DNA from: Planomonospora parontospora
GTDB taxonomy: Bacteria > Actinomycetota > Actinomycetes > Streptosporangiales > Streptosporangiaceae
Assembly: GCA_014647935.1 (NCBI GenBank)
Contig: BMQD01000005.1
Location: 209,676-273,675 of the forward strand
DNA: 64,000 nucleotides
Direction of reading: 5' to 3'
The position numbers and the translations under genes were made by a program. Below the pieces are notes generated by a model, which saw nothing but the letters and a program-made list of their open reading frames with translations, was not told where the DNA came from and did not search any database. This document shows, piece after piece, positions 32,574 to 41,441 of the stretch (its first letter is position 1; every line of letters begins with the position of its first letter).

Positions 32574-32757
32574 AGCCGAATCGTTCTCACGGGGGATCAA
32601 GCGCTGTCGGCCGCTCACAGGTCCACCCGGCGCAGAACGTCGTGCTCCTCGCCGATCTCCACAGCGAAACGGCTCTTATCGCCCAAAAGGCCGTCACCCC
32701 TGGGAAGTCTGCCAGGTTTCGCGGTTTCCAGCTCCCGTGGAACCGGTCGCACGCCCG

Positions 32758-32819
32758 CATGCCCGCCCGGTCGCATGCCCTGGCAGAGCTGCGCCGGAGG
32801 GACGTCCTTCCAGCGGAGG
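32758..32819 (-). pseudogene. Integrase remnant 4: fused fragments
   Basis: The plus-strand segment gcccggtcgcatgccctgg..gctgcgccgg is homologous to the RRSFARACDRAG region of remnants 1 and 2, and is joined directly to gacgtccttccagcggagg, which in remnant 2 lies about 230 bp away (24166). An internal deletion is implied. Too short to code. Confidence 0.7.
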
Positions 32820-32881
32820 TCACAGTGGTTCCTGGTCGGATCCGTAGGTTCCTGGGCCTGGGGCGGATCTAGGATCAACCC

Positions 32882-33148
32882 ATGCGGACCGGGTACAACG
32901 AGGCTTTGGCGCTGCTCGGATACGTACTGGGCATGGTGGCCACGTCCGTACTCGCCGAGTGGGGACGCGAGAGCGGCGGGGAGTCGCTCAGCGAGGTCCT
33001 GCTCATGTGTTCACTGCTGTTCGAGGTCGCGTTCCTCTTCGGGTTGGTCCGGTTCTTCTTCCAGGGGTTGCGGTGGGGCGGCCGCCTCTTCGCGCGTCGG
33101 TGGCGGACGGCGGCCTCGCAGGCCGGCTCTGTGTCGCCGGGCCGCTAG
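32882..33148 (+). CDS. Small membrane protein, unknown
   Basis: An 88-residue protein with two hydrophobic helices (ALALLGYVLGMVATSVLA; VLLMCSLLFEVAFLFGLVRFF) and a basic C-terminus. Starts at ATG 32882. It is convergent with the WD40 gene and their stop codons overlap (ctag). Confidence 0.7.
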   Translation: MRTGYNEALALLGYVLGMVATSVLAEWGRESGGESLSEVLLMCSLLFEVAFLFGLVRFFFQGLRWGGRLFARRWRTAASQAGSVSPGR

Positions 33149-34095
33149 GAGGCCGTGCTCCACAGCCGCACCGTGCCGCCCGCATCGGGGGCGGCCAGCA
33201 GGTGCCCCCGGGGGTGGAAGGCGAGTGAGGAGACGTGCCCGGTGTGACCGTTCAGCGGTTCACCGGCGGGCCGGACGGTCGCGGTGTCCCACAGCCGTAC
33301 CGTGAGGTCGTCGCCGGCGGTCGCGAAGAACCGGCCGCCGGGGTGGAAGGCCACCGCCCAGACGTGATCCCCGCGATGGCCGCGCAGCGGTTCGCCGACG
33401 GGGCAGCCGGTCGTGACGTCCCACAGTCTCAACTGGTTGCGGTCGTATCCGGCCGCGGCCAGCAGCCGCCCGCCGGGGTGGAAGGCCACCGCGTGGACGG
33501 ATCCGCTGTGATCACCCGGCAAGTGGCCGACGGACCGTCCGGTCTCGCCGTCCCACAGCCGCACGGTACGGCCTGCGGTGCCGGCCAGCAGCCGCCCGTC
33601 GAGGGAGAAGGCCACCGCGTGGGCGGGATCGCCGATGCCGCCCAGCGGTTCACCGGCGGGCTGCAGGGTGCCGGTGTGCCACAGCCGTACGGTCCCGTCC
33701 TGGCCCGCGCTGGCCAGTAGATGCCCCCGAGGATGGAAGGCCAGCGCGGTGACGCCCTCGGTGTGGCCGTCCGGCGGTTCACCGGTGAGCTGGAAGGCGT
33801 CGGTGCGGCCGTCCGGTGGTTCGCCGGCGGGCTGGAAGGCGTCGGTGCGGAACACCCGGATCGCGCCGTCCGACCAGCCGGTGGCGAGCAGACGGCCGCG
33901 GGGGTGGAAGGCCACCGCCCAGGCCTGTTCGGCAGGGGCGGCCGGGGACCGGCCGACGGCGTGGCCGGTGGCGGTGTCCCACAACCGCACCGTCCCGTCC
34001 TCTCCGGCGACGGCGAAACAGCCGCCGCCGGGATGGAAGGCGACATCCGCCGGGGTACAGCGTTCGATCTGGATGTCCCGGAAAGGAAGGGTCAT
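33145..34095 (-). CDS. WD40-repeat beta-propeller protein
   Basis: A 316-residue cytosolic protein made only of seven WD-type repeats, each with an AFHPxGxxxA core and a VRLWD end (one reads VRVFR, one VRLWS). It is a complete seven-bladed propeller without kinase, protease or effector domain, unlike most bacterial WD40 proteins. A 39-bp tandem duplication lengthens the linker after blade 2 (two copies of DAFQ..GEPPDG). Probable protein-protein scaffold; partner unknown. Confidence 0.9.
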   Translation of the reverse strand: MTLPFRDIQIERCTPADVAFHPGGGCFAVAGEDGTVRLWDTATGHAVGRSPAAPAEQAWAVAFHPRGRLLATGWSDGAIRVFRTDAFQPAGEPPDGRTDAFQLTGEPPDGHTEGVTALAFHPRGHLLASAGQDGTVRLWHTGTLQPAGEPLGGIGDPAHAVAFSLDGRLLAGTAGRTVRLWDGETGRSVGHLPGDHSGSVHAVAFHPGGRLLAAAGYDRNQLRLWDVTTGCPVGEPLRGHRGDHVWAVAFHPGGRFFATAGDDLTVRLWDTATVRPAGEPLNGHTGHVSSLAFHPRGHLLAAPDAGGTVRLWSTAS

Positions 34096-34183
34096 ATCGA
34101 TCGGAGGATAGCCCCGTCCCCACCGGACCTCCGTGTGGGACGGACCTCCCCGGACACCGCATGGCGGCGCCGGTGTGCCGCCG

Positions 34184-34960
34184 TCAGGCGTCCCGCGAGC
34201 GGAACACCGCGAAGGCCGCCACCAGCAGACCGGCGGTGAAGGCGGTCATCAGGCCGAACCCCGTCCACGGAGCGAGCCGGTCCGCGTGGTGGACGGTGGT
34301 GGTGACCTGGAGTCCGGCCGAGATCGGCCAGTAGACGGTCACCCAGTCCCCGACGGCCGCGGGCATGAGGCGGGGCCCGATGATCGGGATGATGAAATTG
34401 ACGACGGTCACCGCGGTCGTGGCGGCCATCGTGTTCCGCAGCAGGCAGCCGAGTGCCACGCCGATCAGGCCCACCAGTGACCAGATCATCCCCATGCCGA
34501 CGACGGCGCGCAGGACGCCGGGCTGGCCGAGCGTCGCGGACGGAGCACCGGCGGCGCCGATCAGGGTCTGACCCAGGAGGAACGAGCCGAAGGCGGCGAC
34601 CTCTCCCATCACCAGGGTGATCAGACCGAACGTCCAGATCTTGGCGGCCAGCAGCCGTCCGCGCCGCGGGACCACGGTCAGGCTCGTACGGATCGTCCCG
34701 GTGGCGTACTCGGAGGTCACTGCCAGCGCGCCGAGTGCGCCCACGCTGATCTGCGCGAACAGGAACCCGCCGTACATGCTGATGTAGGTGGCGTCGAACG
34801 CCGCTCCCGCCGCCCGGTAGGTCCCGCTCGCCCTGCCGGCGGTGAGCGCGCCCGCGCCCACCATGACGGTGACGGTCGCCAGCAGGATGGGGATGTTGGA
34901 GGGGACCGAGCGGAACTTGGTCCACTCCGACCGCATCGTGTCCGCGATGGCGGCCCTCAT
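34184..34960 (-). CDS. ABC-2 type export permease
   Basis: A 258-residue permease with six hydrophobic helices; starts with an amphipathic RSEWTKFRSVPS, typical for the ABC-2 family, and has TSEYATGTIRTSLTVVPRR, the conserved coupling segment. The ATG overlaps the ATPase stop (ATGA). The pair probably exports a peptide, lipid or drug. Confidence 0.92.
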   Translation of the reverse strand: MRAAIADTMRSEWTKFRSVPSNIPILLATVTVMVGAGALTAGRASGTYRAAGAAFDATYISMYGGFLFAQISVGALGALAVTSEYATGTIRTSLTVVPRRGRLLAAKIWTFGLITLVMGEVAAFGSFLLGQTLIGAAGAPSATLGQPGVLRAVVGMGMIWSLVGLIGVALGCLLRNTMAATTAVTVVNFIIPIIGPRLMPAAVGDWVTVYWPISAGLQVTTTVHHADRLAPWTGFGLMTAFTAGLLVAAFAVFRSRDA

Positions 34961-35856
34961 GCCGCGCTCGCCTGGAACTCGACGCTGTCGCGGGTCAGGT
35001 CCATGTAGGCCTGTTCCAGTGAACGTTGTGGCGTCAGCTCCGTCAGCACGATCCCGGCGGCCAGCGCGGCCTTGCCGACCTGCCTGGCCTCCAGGCCGAT
35101 GACGATGAAGGAACCGTCGGTCCCCTGCCTGACGGAACCGCCCGCCTCCGCCAGGAGAGGGACGAGCCGATCCGGGTCGTCCGCCCGCACCAGCACGTTG
35201 GACCCCTGCCGGACGAACTCGCTGATCCCGATGTCCGCGATCAGCCTCCCTCTGCCGATGATGACGAGATGGTCGGCGGTCTGCGCCATCTCGCTCATCA
35301 GATGGCTGGAGACCAGGACGGTGCGGTTCTCACCGGCCAGCCCGCGCATCAGCTCGCGGATCCACTTGATGCCCTCGGGATCCAGGCCGTTGACCGGCTC
35401 GTCGAACAGCAGCACCTTGGGATCGCCGAGGAGCGCCACCGCGATCCCGAGCCGCTGGCTCATCCCCAGGGAGAAATCACCGGCCCGCTTGCGCGCCACC
35501 GATTCCAGCCCGACCAGTTCCAGCACCTCGTCCACCCGTCCGCCCGGGATGCCGTTGGACCGGGCGATGCAGAGCAGGTGGTCGCGGGCCGTACGCCTGG
35601 GGTGCAGCGCGCGGGCGTCCAGCAGGGCGCCCACCTCGTGCATGGGCCTGGCCATGCCCACGTAGTCGTGGCCGTTGACGGTCACGCTCCCGGCGTCCGG
35701 CCTGTCGAGGCCGAGGATCATCCGCATGGTCGTCGACTTGCCGGCCCCGTTCGGGCCGAGGAACCCGGTGACCCTGCCGGATTCGACGGTGAACGTCAGG
35801 CCGTCCACGGCCGTCCTGTCACCGAAGCGCTTCGTCAGTCCGTCTATTCGGATCAT
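34957..35856 (-). CDS. ABC exporter ATPase
   Basis: A 299-residue nucleotide-binding subunit: Walker A GPNGAGKST (34-42), signature SLGMSQR (129-135, variant of LSGGQ), Walker B LLFDEP (149-154), H-loop SSHLMSEMAQTAD, and a C-terminal extension of the CcmA/NatA group. ATG 35856; an upstream in-frame start exists. No regulator is adjacent. Confidence 0.94.
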   Translation of the reverse strand: MIRIDGLTKRFGDRTAVDGLTFTVESGRVTGFLGPNGAGKSTTMRMILGLDRPDAGSVTVNGHDYVGMARPMHEVGALLDARALHPRRTARDHLLCIARSNGIPGGRVDEVLELVGLESVARKRAGDFSLGMSQRLGIAVALLGDPKVLLFDEPVNGLDPEGIKWIRELMRGLAGENRTVLVSSHLMSEMAQTADHLVIIGRGRLIADIGISEFVRQGSNVLVRADDPDRLVPLLAEAGGSVRQGTDGSFIVIGLEARQVGKAALAAGIVLTELTPQRSLEQAYMDLTRDSVEFQASAA

Positions 35857-36040
35857 GTCCCGTCGCCTCACGTGCGTTCTTCTCGATCAAGCAGTTCGTT
35901 CAGCCCGTACACCGGCGCAGTGAGGGAGCCGAGCACGGCCCTTCATGACCTTGCTCTCCGTGCTCCAGGGGCATGTGTCGTCGGCCGGCATGCGGCATCG
36001 GCCGCCGGTGCCGCCGCCGTACCTCGTTCGGAACGACCGG

Positions 36041-36679
36041 TCAGTCGTAGAGCCGCCACGGCATCCCGCCGTCCTTCGCACAATTGAGCGCGAGCACGCC
36101 CTCGGCCTTCAAGAGCTCCTGCTCACGCTCTTCGAACGCCTCGGCCTTCCTGTAGAGATCGTTTGCTGCCGTCTCCAGTATCCTTTTCCAGAGGTACAGG
36201 ACCTTCTCTCTCGTATCGAGGAAGAGGGCGTCCGCCCGGTCCCGCTCGGATCGGATGTCATGGACCTCCAGGTTCTTGTCCGCCGCCTCCAGATCTGCGG
36301 CCAGCTCCGGGTTCTCCAGGTTTCCCTGGAAATCCCGCTGGTGTCCGCAGAAAAGGACAAGGGAAAGCTTTTCGCTCCCCCTGAGAATGAAATGCCTCCT
36401 CGCCAGCCCCAGGGCTCCGGAGGCGGCCTCGAAGAGGAACTCCTTCCGGCGCCCGGGTGCCTGCCCGGATTCGTGGACATGGGAGACGAGACCGCCGTCC
36501 CCGTCCACCGGGCTGACGATCATGCCCATGCAGCCCGCGAAGGATCCGCTGTAGATGTCCGTACGCCCCGCTCCGGAGATGCCGATCTTGCCCATGCCGA
36601 GAAGGAGAATGGTGGAGTCGTCCCGCCAGACTTTCCCGGAGGCGGCCCACAGCTCGTCGGTGACGTATTTGATCTCCAT
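36041..36679 (-). CDS. Hypothetical protein with CheD-like Cys/His segment
   Basis: A 212-residue protein, no signal or membrane segment. The stretch SFAGCMGMIVSP followed by GLVSHVHESGQ resembles the G-S-C and A-H segments of CheD-type cysteine deamidases, but overall similarity is weak. The C-terminal half is helical and charged (RADALFLDTREKVLYLWK, FEEREQELLKAEG). Composition is less GC-rich than neighbours. Alternative: an unrelated unknown family. Confidence 0.6.
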   Translation of the reverse strand: MEIKYVTDELWAASGKVWRDDSTILLLGMGKIGISGAGRTDIYSGSFAGCMGMIVSPVDGDGGLVSHVHESGQAPGRRKEFLFEAASGALGLARRHFILRGSEKLSLVLFCGHQRDFQGNLENPELAADLEAADKNLEVHDIRSERDRADALFLDTREKVLYLWKRILETAANDLYRKAEAFEEREQELLKAEGVLALNCAKDGGMPWRLYD

Positions 36680-37067
36680 CGTCGGATGGTATGGCGATGC
36701 GCTTCGACGGGTCAACGGGTGGAATTCCGGGTCGTCTTCGCGTGCCCATGGGGAAATAGGGTCGGCGCACGTGTCCGGTGGATTCGGCATGTCGTTTTCG
36801 GACTGGCCGTAACGGGAGACCGCGGCGTACGAGGTCGATATCGCGGCTTGTTCCGAAAACGAGCGGCGCGCCGACCGGTGACGGCCGCGCTGCCCTGGGA
36901 AGACGGGCAGCGCGACCTCCTACGGCCCCGGACCCGTGCGGGGGACCCCGTCTGCCCCGCCGGAGGGTTCCGCGGGGCCGTACGGCCCCGCCGGGAACCG
37001 GTGAGCCAGCCGCCGCGGCAGGGGAACGGCTCGGCGGGGGAACGGCTCGCACCAGTCGGTGGTCGGG
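36680..37067. other. Intergenic region with a terminator-like hairpin
   Basis: No gene is supported in these 388 bases. The hairpin at 36886-36914 is listed separately. Confidence 0.45.
36886..36914. terminator. GC-rich hairpin downstream of the serine hydrolase
   Basis: Arms CGCGCTGCCC and GGGCAGCGCG with a 9-nt loop, about 150 bp beyond the hydrolase stop on the minus strand, without a T-run. Confidence 0.5.
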
Positions 37068-38288
37068 TTACCGGCCGCCGCACAGGGCGTGGTCGATCAG
37101 CTTCACGGTGACGTCCTTCGTGGGGTTCGGGACGCCCGGCTCGGGCTTCAGCGAGTCGGTGTTGAGCGACACCACCACGCTGCGGGAACCGTCCGGAGTG
37201 ACGCCGTTGCGGGTCATGTAGCCGAAGATGTCGCCGCCGTGGGACCAGTGGCCGCCGCAGGAGTTCGAGATGTACATGATGCCCAGCCCGTAGCGGGCGC
37301 CCGGGAGGAAGCCCTGGAAGGCCGCGCTGGTGGGCACGGTCTTCTTCATCTCGGCCAGCTGGGCCGGCTTCAGCACCCGGCCGCCCAGCAGCGCCCGCAG
37401 GAACCGGTTCGAGTCGTCCGTGGTGCTGATCATGGCGCCGGCCGCGCCGGCGAGGGACGGGTTGATCCTGGTCGCGTCGATGAACTCGCCGTACTTGGGG
37501 TCTTCCTGCGAGGCGCCTTCTCCCGGGAAGCGCTCGTATCCGATGGCGTGCGGCCGGGGGACGGCCGGATCCGTCTTCGGGATGAAGGTGTTGCGCAGGC
37601 CCAGCGGCCGGAGGATGCGGTCGCGCACCTCTTCCTGCCAGGGGTTGCCGGTGGCCCGCTTGATGATCATCCCGAGCAGGGTGTAGTTGGTGTTCGAGTA
37701 TTCCCAGCGCCCCTTGGACAGGTCCCGCGCGGGGAGGCTCATCGCCATCCGGACGAGTTGCTCGTCCGTCAGCGTCTTGTACCGGTCCTTCTGGAACTCC
37801 TTCTCGCTCATGATCATCGTCAGCTTGCGCGTGTAGTCGGGCAGCGGGGTGGTGTGCTGCAGCAGCTGCCGCACGGTGATGGTCCGGGCGTCGATGCCCT
37901 TGCCGGTCAGCAGTCCGGGAAGCCACCGGTGCACGGTGTCGTCCAGCGACAGCCGGCGTTCGCCGGCCAGCTGCAGCACGGTCGCCGCGACGTACGTCTT
38001 CGTGAAGCTGCCGATGCGGAACTTCGCGTCCCACGGCACCGGCGTCCGCCCGGCCAGGTCGCCGAACCCGCTGCGCACCGTGATGTCGCCGCGGGCCCGG
38101 TCGAGGCCGACCAGCACGCCCGGCGTGCCGTACTTCAGCAGTTCGTCGGCGTCGTGCTGCAGGGTGGACCGGAGGTCGCGGCGGGGGCTCGCGTCGGCGC
38201 CGGCGGCGCCGGCGGCGGCGATCCCGAGTGCCATCCCGCCCGCCAGGACGACGGCGGTGCACGCGGTTGCTCTGATTCGTCGTTTCGT
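37068..38288 (-). CDS. Secreted serine hydrolase (class C beta-lactamase / D-Ala-D-Ala carboxypeptidase fold)
   Basis: A 406-residue exported enzyme. Signal peptide from GTG 38288 (TKRRIRATACTAVVLAGG) with cleavage near AGADA. The nucleophile is in SFTK (95-98), YSN at 198-200, and HGG at 351-353 takes the KTG place, all conserved in peptidoglycan-active serine hydrolases of this fold. Two cysteines near HWSHGG and the end may pair. Another GTG at 38330 would add 14 residues. Divergent from the NarL-type kinase. Confidence 0.9.
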   Translation of the reverse strand, partial: TKRRIRATACTAVVLAGGMALGIAAAGAAGADASPRRDLRSTLQHDADELLKYGTPGVLVGLDRARGDITVRSGFGDLAGRTPVPWDAKFRIGSFTKTYVAATVLQLAGERRLSLDDTVHRWLPGLLTGKGIDARTITVRQLLQHTTPLPDYTRKLTMIMSEKEFQKDRYKTLTDEQLVRMAMSLPARDLSKGRWEYSNTNYTLLGMIIKRATGNPWQEEVRDRILRPLGLRNTFIPKTDPAVPRPHAIGYERFPGEGASQEDPKYGEFIDATRINPSLAGAAGAMISTTDDSNRFLRALLGGRVLKPAQLAEMKKTVPTSAAFQGFLPGARYGLGIMYISNSCGGHWSHGGDIFGYMTRNGVTPDGSRSVVVSLNTDSLKPEPGVPNPTKDVTVKLIDHALCGGR

Positions 38289-38350
38289 CACGCCGTCGAA
38301 CCTACGGATCGCATCGGCGCGGGTCGTCACCCGACGACGGCAACTTCGGC

Positions 38351-38366
38351 TACCCCTCCGGGGGTA
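38351..38366. promoter_or_regulatory. Inverted repeat between hydrolase and kinase genes
   Basis: TACCCC and GGGGTA with a 4-nt spacer, in the short divergent promoter region; a candidate site for the adjacent response regulator. Confidence 0.5.
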
Positions 38367-38407
38367 ACCGCGACTACCCCGATCGGCCGGTTACGTGCCG
38401 GCGATCA

Positions 38408-39595
38408 GTGGATACCGTGGGGCCGGTGCGGACAATGCTGCGATCCGTTCTGGTGGACGTGCTGCTGGCCGTCGTGTTCACCGGATTGACCATGGTGACC
38501 CTCAGCGAACAGCACGGCGGCCGGATTCCGTGGGCCCAGGGCGCCGTCGCCGTACTCACCGTCATGCCGATCGCGGTGCGGCAGCGGGCACCCGTGCTCA
38601 CCACGGCGGTGATCGTCGGCGCGCTCACCGCGTACGCGCTGCTCGGCTACGGCGACTTCCCCAACGGCGGTGTCGGCATCCTGGTCGGCATGTTCACCGT
38701 CGCCATGCTGCGCGGGCCCGGCGTCGCGGCCGTCATGTTCCTGGCGACGATCGCCATGACGGTGGTCGCCTACTTCACCGGCGGCGCGCCGACCGGCGCC
38801 GCCGCCTGGTCGGAGATCGCCCAGACGGGCCTCATCATGGCGGGCGTCTGGGCGCTGGGCTACAGCACGAAGAACTGGGCGCTGCGGGCCGAGCGGCTGG
38901 CGGCGCAGGCTGCGCGCGCGGCCGCCGACGAACGCGTGAGCATCGCCCGGGAACTGCACGACATCGTCTCGCACCACATGTCGGTCGTCTCACTGCAGTC
39001 GGGACTGGCGGAGTACGTGCTGGACAGCGACCCGGACACGGCGCGGACGGCGATCGCCACCGCCGGAGAGGCCAGCCGGGAGGCGCTGCTGGACATGCGC
39101 CGCCTGCTCGACGTGCTGCGGATCGAGCCCGGCGACGAATCCGGCGACGAGCCGGACGTCGCGGCCGGCGCCGAGCCCGTCGCGGGTTCCGGATACCGTC
39201 CGCAGCCGGGACTCGCCCAACTGGAGGAACTGGTGAACCGTACGCGCAACGCCGGCGTCGAGGTCGAGCTGTCGGTGACCGGCCGCCCGTTCCCGCTTCC
39301 ACCGGGAGTGGACCTGTGCGCCTACCGGATCGTGCAGGAGTCGCTGACCAACGTCCTCAAACACGCCGGCCCGGCCTCGGCGCGGGTCGGGGTCGACTAC
39401 GGCCCGCACACCCTCACTGTCCGGATCAGCGACGACGGCAACGGAGGCGACCGCGTCCACGCGTCGCCGACGTCGCACGGCATCCGGGGCATGCGTGAGC
39501 GCGCCGAACTCTACGGCGGCGTGTTCAGCGCCGGACCCGCGAAGGAGGGCGGTTTCACCGTGACCCTGCAACTGCCGCTGGGCGAGGCACGATGA
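38408..39595 (+). CDS. NarL-type sensor histidine kinase (HisKA_3)
   Basis: A 395-residue membrane kinase: four to five hydrophobic helices (12-150), a HisKA_3 dimerisation domain with His184 in RELHDIVSHHMS, and an ATP domain (DDGNGGDR, GIRGMRERAELYGG). Start is GTG 38408, but GTG 38426 and ATG 38435 are also possible. It overlaps the regulator by four bases. It is of the DesK-like type; the signal is unknown, and the divergent cell-wall hydrolase suggests envelope sensing. Confidence 0.9.
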   Translation: MDTVGPVRTMLRSVLVDVLLAVVFTGLTMVTLSEQHGGRIPWAQGAVAVLTVMPIAVRQRAPVLTTAVIVGALTAYALLGYGDFPNGGVGILVGMFTVAMLRGPGVAAVMFLATIAMTVVAYFTGGAPTGAAAWSEIAQTGLIMAGVWALGYSTKNWALRAERLAAQAARAAADERVSIARELHDIVSHHMSVVSLQSGLAEYVLDSDPDTARTAIATAGEASREALLDMRRLLDVLRIEPGDESGDEPDVAAGAEPVAGSGYRPQPGLAQLEELVNRTRNAGVEVELSVTGRPFPLPPGVDLCAYRIVQESLTNVLKHAGPASARVGVDYGPHTLTVRISDDGNGGDRVHASPTSHGIRGMRERAELYGGVFSAGPAKEGGFTVTLQLPLGEAR

Positions 39596-40308
39596 CCGTC
39601 CGCGTTCTCGTCGCCGACGACCAGGCACTGATCCGGGCCGGCCTCGTCGCCCTGCTGCGGGCCGCACCCGGGATCGAGGTCGCCGGGGAGGCCGCTGACG
39701 GCGCGGAGGCCGTGGCCCTCGCCGCGGAGACCAGGCCGGACGTCGTGCTGATGGACATCCGGATGCCCGTGATGGACGGCATCGCGGCCACCCGCCGCAT
39801 CCTCGCCGACGACGGCGGACACCACCCCCGCGTCGTCGTTCTCACCACCTTCGACCTCGACGAGTACGTGTACACCGCGCTGGGCGCCGGAGCCTCCGGC
39901 TTCCTGCTCAAGGACACGCCGCCGCAGCGGATCATCGCGGCCGTGAACACCGTCGCGGCCGGTGACATCCTCATCGCGCCGCGGATCACGCACCGGCTCA
40001 TCGAGGCGTACGCCAGACTGCACCGGGCGACGGGCGCCCGCGGAAGGCTGGGCGAGCTGACCCCGCGCGAGACGGAGGTGCTGCGCCTGGTCGGCACCGG
40101 TCTGAGCAACGCCGAGATCGCCGAGCGCCTGGTGCTCAGCGAGGCGACGATCAAGACCCACGTCAAACGGACGATGAGCAAGCTCGGCCTCAGCAGCCGG
40201 GCCCAGGCCGTGGTGGTGGCGTACGAGACCGGCCTGGTCGTGCCCTCGTCTGCGGACACCGGCCCTGCCGGCGGAACCGCCCGTGCCGGTTCCCGGCCGG
40301 AGTCGTAG
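39592..40308 (+). CDS. NarL/LuxR-type response regulator
   Basis: A 238-residue regulator: receiver domain with phosphorylated Asp55 (VVLMDIRMPVMDG), conserved Lys in FLLKDTP, and a C-terminal LuxR helix-turn-helix (LTPRETEVLRLVGTGLSNAE, TIKTHVKRTMSKLG). The last 20 residues are a disordered tail whose codons run into a 16-bp tandem repeat. It is coupled to the kinase by ATGA. Confidence 0.93.
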   Translation: MTVRVLVADDQALIRAGLVALLRAAPGIEVAGEAADGAEAVALAAETRPDVVLMDIRMPVMDGIAATRRILADDGGHHPRVVVLTTFDLDEYVYTALGAGASGFLLKDTPPQRIIAAVNTVAAGDILIAPRITHRLIEAYARLHRATGARGRLGELTPRETEVLRLVGTGLSNAEIAERLVLSEATIKTHVKRTMSKLGLSSRAQAVVVAYETGLVVPSSADTGPAGGTARAGSRPES

Positions 40309-40370
40309 CGTCCCGGAGTCGTAGCGTCCTGGGTCCGTAGCGTCCTGGGTCCGTAGCGTCCTGGGTCCGG
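40299..40370. repeat. 16-bp tandem repeat, about 4.5 copies, over the regulator stop codon
   Basis: Units such as gggtccgtagcgtcct at 40299, 40315, 40331, 40347 and a partial one at 40363. The regulator TAG (40306-40308) lies in the first unit, so repeat changes could alter its 3' end and UTR. Confidence 0.88.
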
Positions 40371-40426
40371 GGCGGGCCTGAGATCGGCTCATGCGTGCAC
40401 CGCCGGTCCGCGCGTACCATTCGGCG

Positions 40427-41287
40427 GTGGAGGTTTTGGAGCCGGAGGTGTGGCGGGCCCGGGCGGAGGAGCACCGGCGACGGGTCGAGGAGTGGACGGC
40501 GCCCTACCTGGCGCGCAAGGCGCGGCGGGAGAGCCATCCCGTCGAGGACTTCCTGTTCGTCTACTACGACCACCGGCCCGCCTGGCTGCGGCGGTGGCAT
40601 CCGGGCGCCGGGGTGGTGCTGAAGGGGGCGAGCGGTTTCGGCCGCTCCTACCTCGACACCCCCGAGGGCGCCGTGCTCGACACCGCGGCGCTGATGGACA
40701 GGCGCGGATCCTCCGTCGAGTGGATCGCGCGGCTGCTGGCCGCCACCGCGTCGCGGCCGGCCTATCTCGGCTGCTTCGGCCTGCACGAGTGGGCGATGGT
40801 CTACCGGGCCGCGGAGGTACGGCACGACGCCTGGCCGCTCCGGCTCGGCGACGAGGAGATCGCGGAGGTCGTGGAGCAGCGGGGCGTGCGGTGCGGTCAT
40901 TTCGATGCGTTCCGCTTCTTCACCCCTGAGGCGCGCCCGCTCAACGTGCTGCAGCCGACGCGCGAGCGGCAGCGCGAGCTGGAGCAGCCGGGCTGCCTGC
41001 ACGCCAACATGGACCTGTACAAGTGGGCGTACAAGCTGTCGCCGCTGGTGGGCAGCGAGTTGGTCGCCGACTGCTTCGCGCTGGCCCGCGACATCCGCGA
41101 GGTGGACATGCGGGCCAGCCCGTACGACCTGAGCGCCCTCGGCCACCGGCCGATCCGGATCGAGACGCCCGAGGGGCGGGCCGAGTACGCCGCCGAGCAG
41201 CGGGGCTTCGCCGAGCGGGCGCGGCCGTACCGGCAGCTCCTGCTCGACGCCTGCGAACGGCTCCTCTCCGACGCCCGTCGCCCCTGA
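40427..41287 (+). CDS. Actinobacterial 3-methyladenine DNA glycosylase homologue
   Basis: A 286-residue protein of the family annotated in actinomycetes as 3-methyladenine DNA glycosylase, which would start base-excision repair of alkylated DNA. Conserved blocks: HPVEDFLFVYYDHRPAWLRR, LGCFGLHEWAMVYR, HFDAFRFFTPEARPLN, LEQPGCLHANMDLYKWAYKL, VDMRASPYDLSALGH. The family is known from annotation only. GTG 40427 is preferred because a -10-like TACCAT (40415-40420) lies seven bases before it, suggesting a leaderless message; ATG 40391 would lie upstream of that promoter. Confidence 0.8.
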   Translation: MEVLEPEVWRARAEEHRRRVEEWTAPYLARKARRESHPVEDFLFVYYDHRPAWLRRWHPGAGVVLKGASGFGRSYLDTPEGAVLDTAALMDRRGSSVEWIARLLAATASRPAYLGCFGLHEWAMVYRAAEVRHDAWPLRLGDEEIAEVVEQRGVRCGHFDAFRFFTPEARPLNVLQPTRERQRELEQPGCLHANMDLYKWAYKLSPLVGSELVADCFALARDIREVDMRASPYDLSALGHRPIRIETPEGRAEYAAEQRGFAERARPYRQLLLDACERLLSDARRP

Positions 41288-41441
41288 GAACCCGCGGTCC
41301 GAAGTGCGGCCCGTGAGAACCGCTTAGCCGTCACCGGCCGGAGGCTCTGCCGGTGACGGTGCCGAGCCGCACGGTGCCGGCCACGTCGGGAGGGCCATGC
41401 CGCAGGCCCGGACGCCGCCGGTCTCGGATAGCGTCGGAGCC

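Larger units (their letters stand above)
32177..32881. other. Decayed intergenic region with repeats and integrase debris
   Basis: No intact gene. It holds a palindrome at 32205-32218, an A/T-rich stretch around 32280-32350, the third 19-bp repeat (32555-32573) and integrase debris (32758-32819). Confidence 0.5.
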
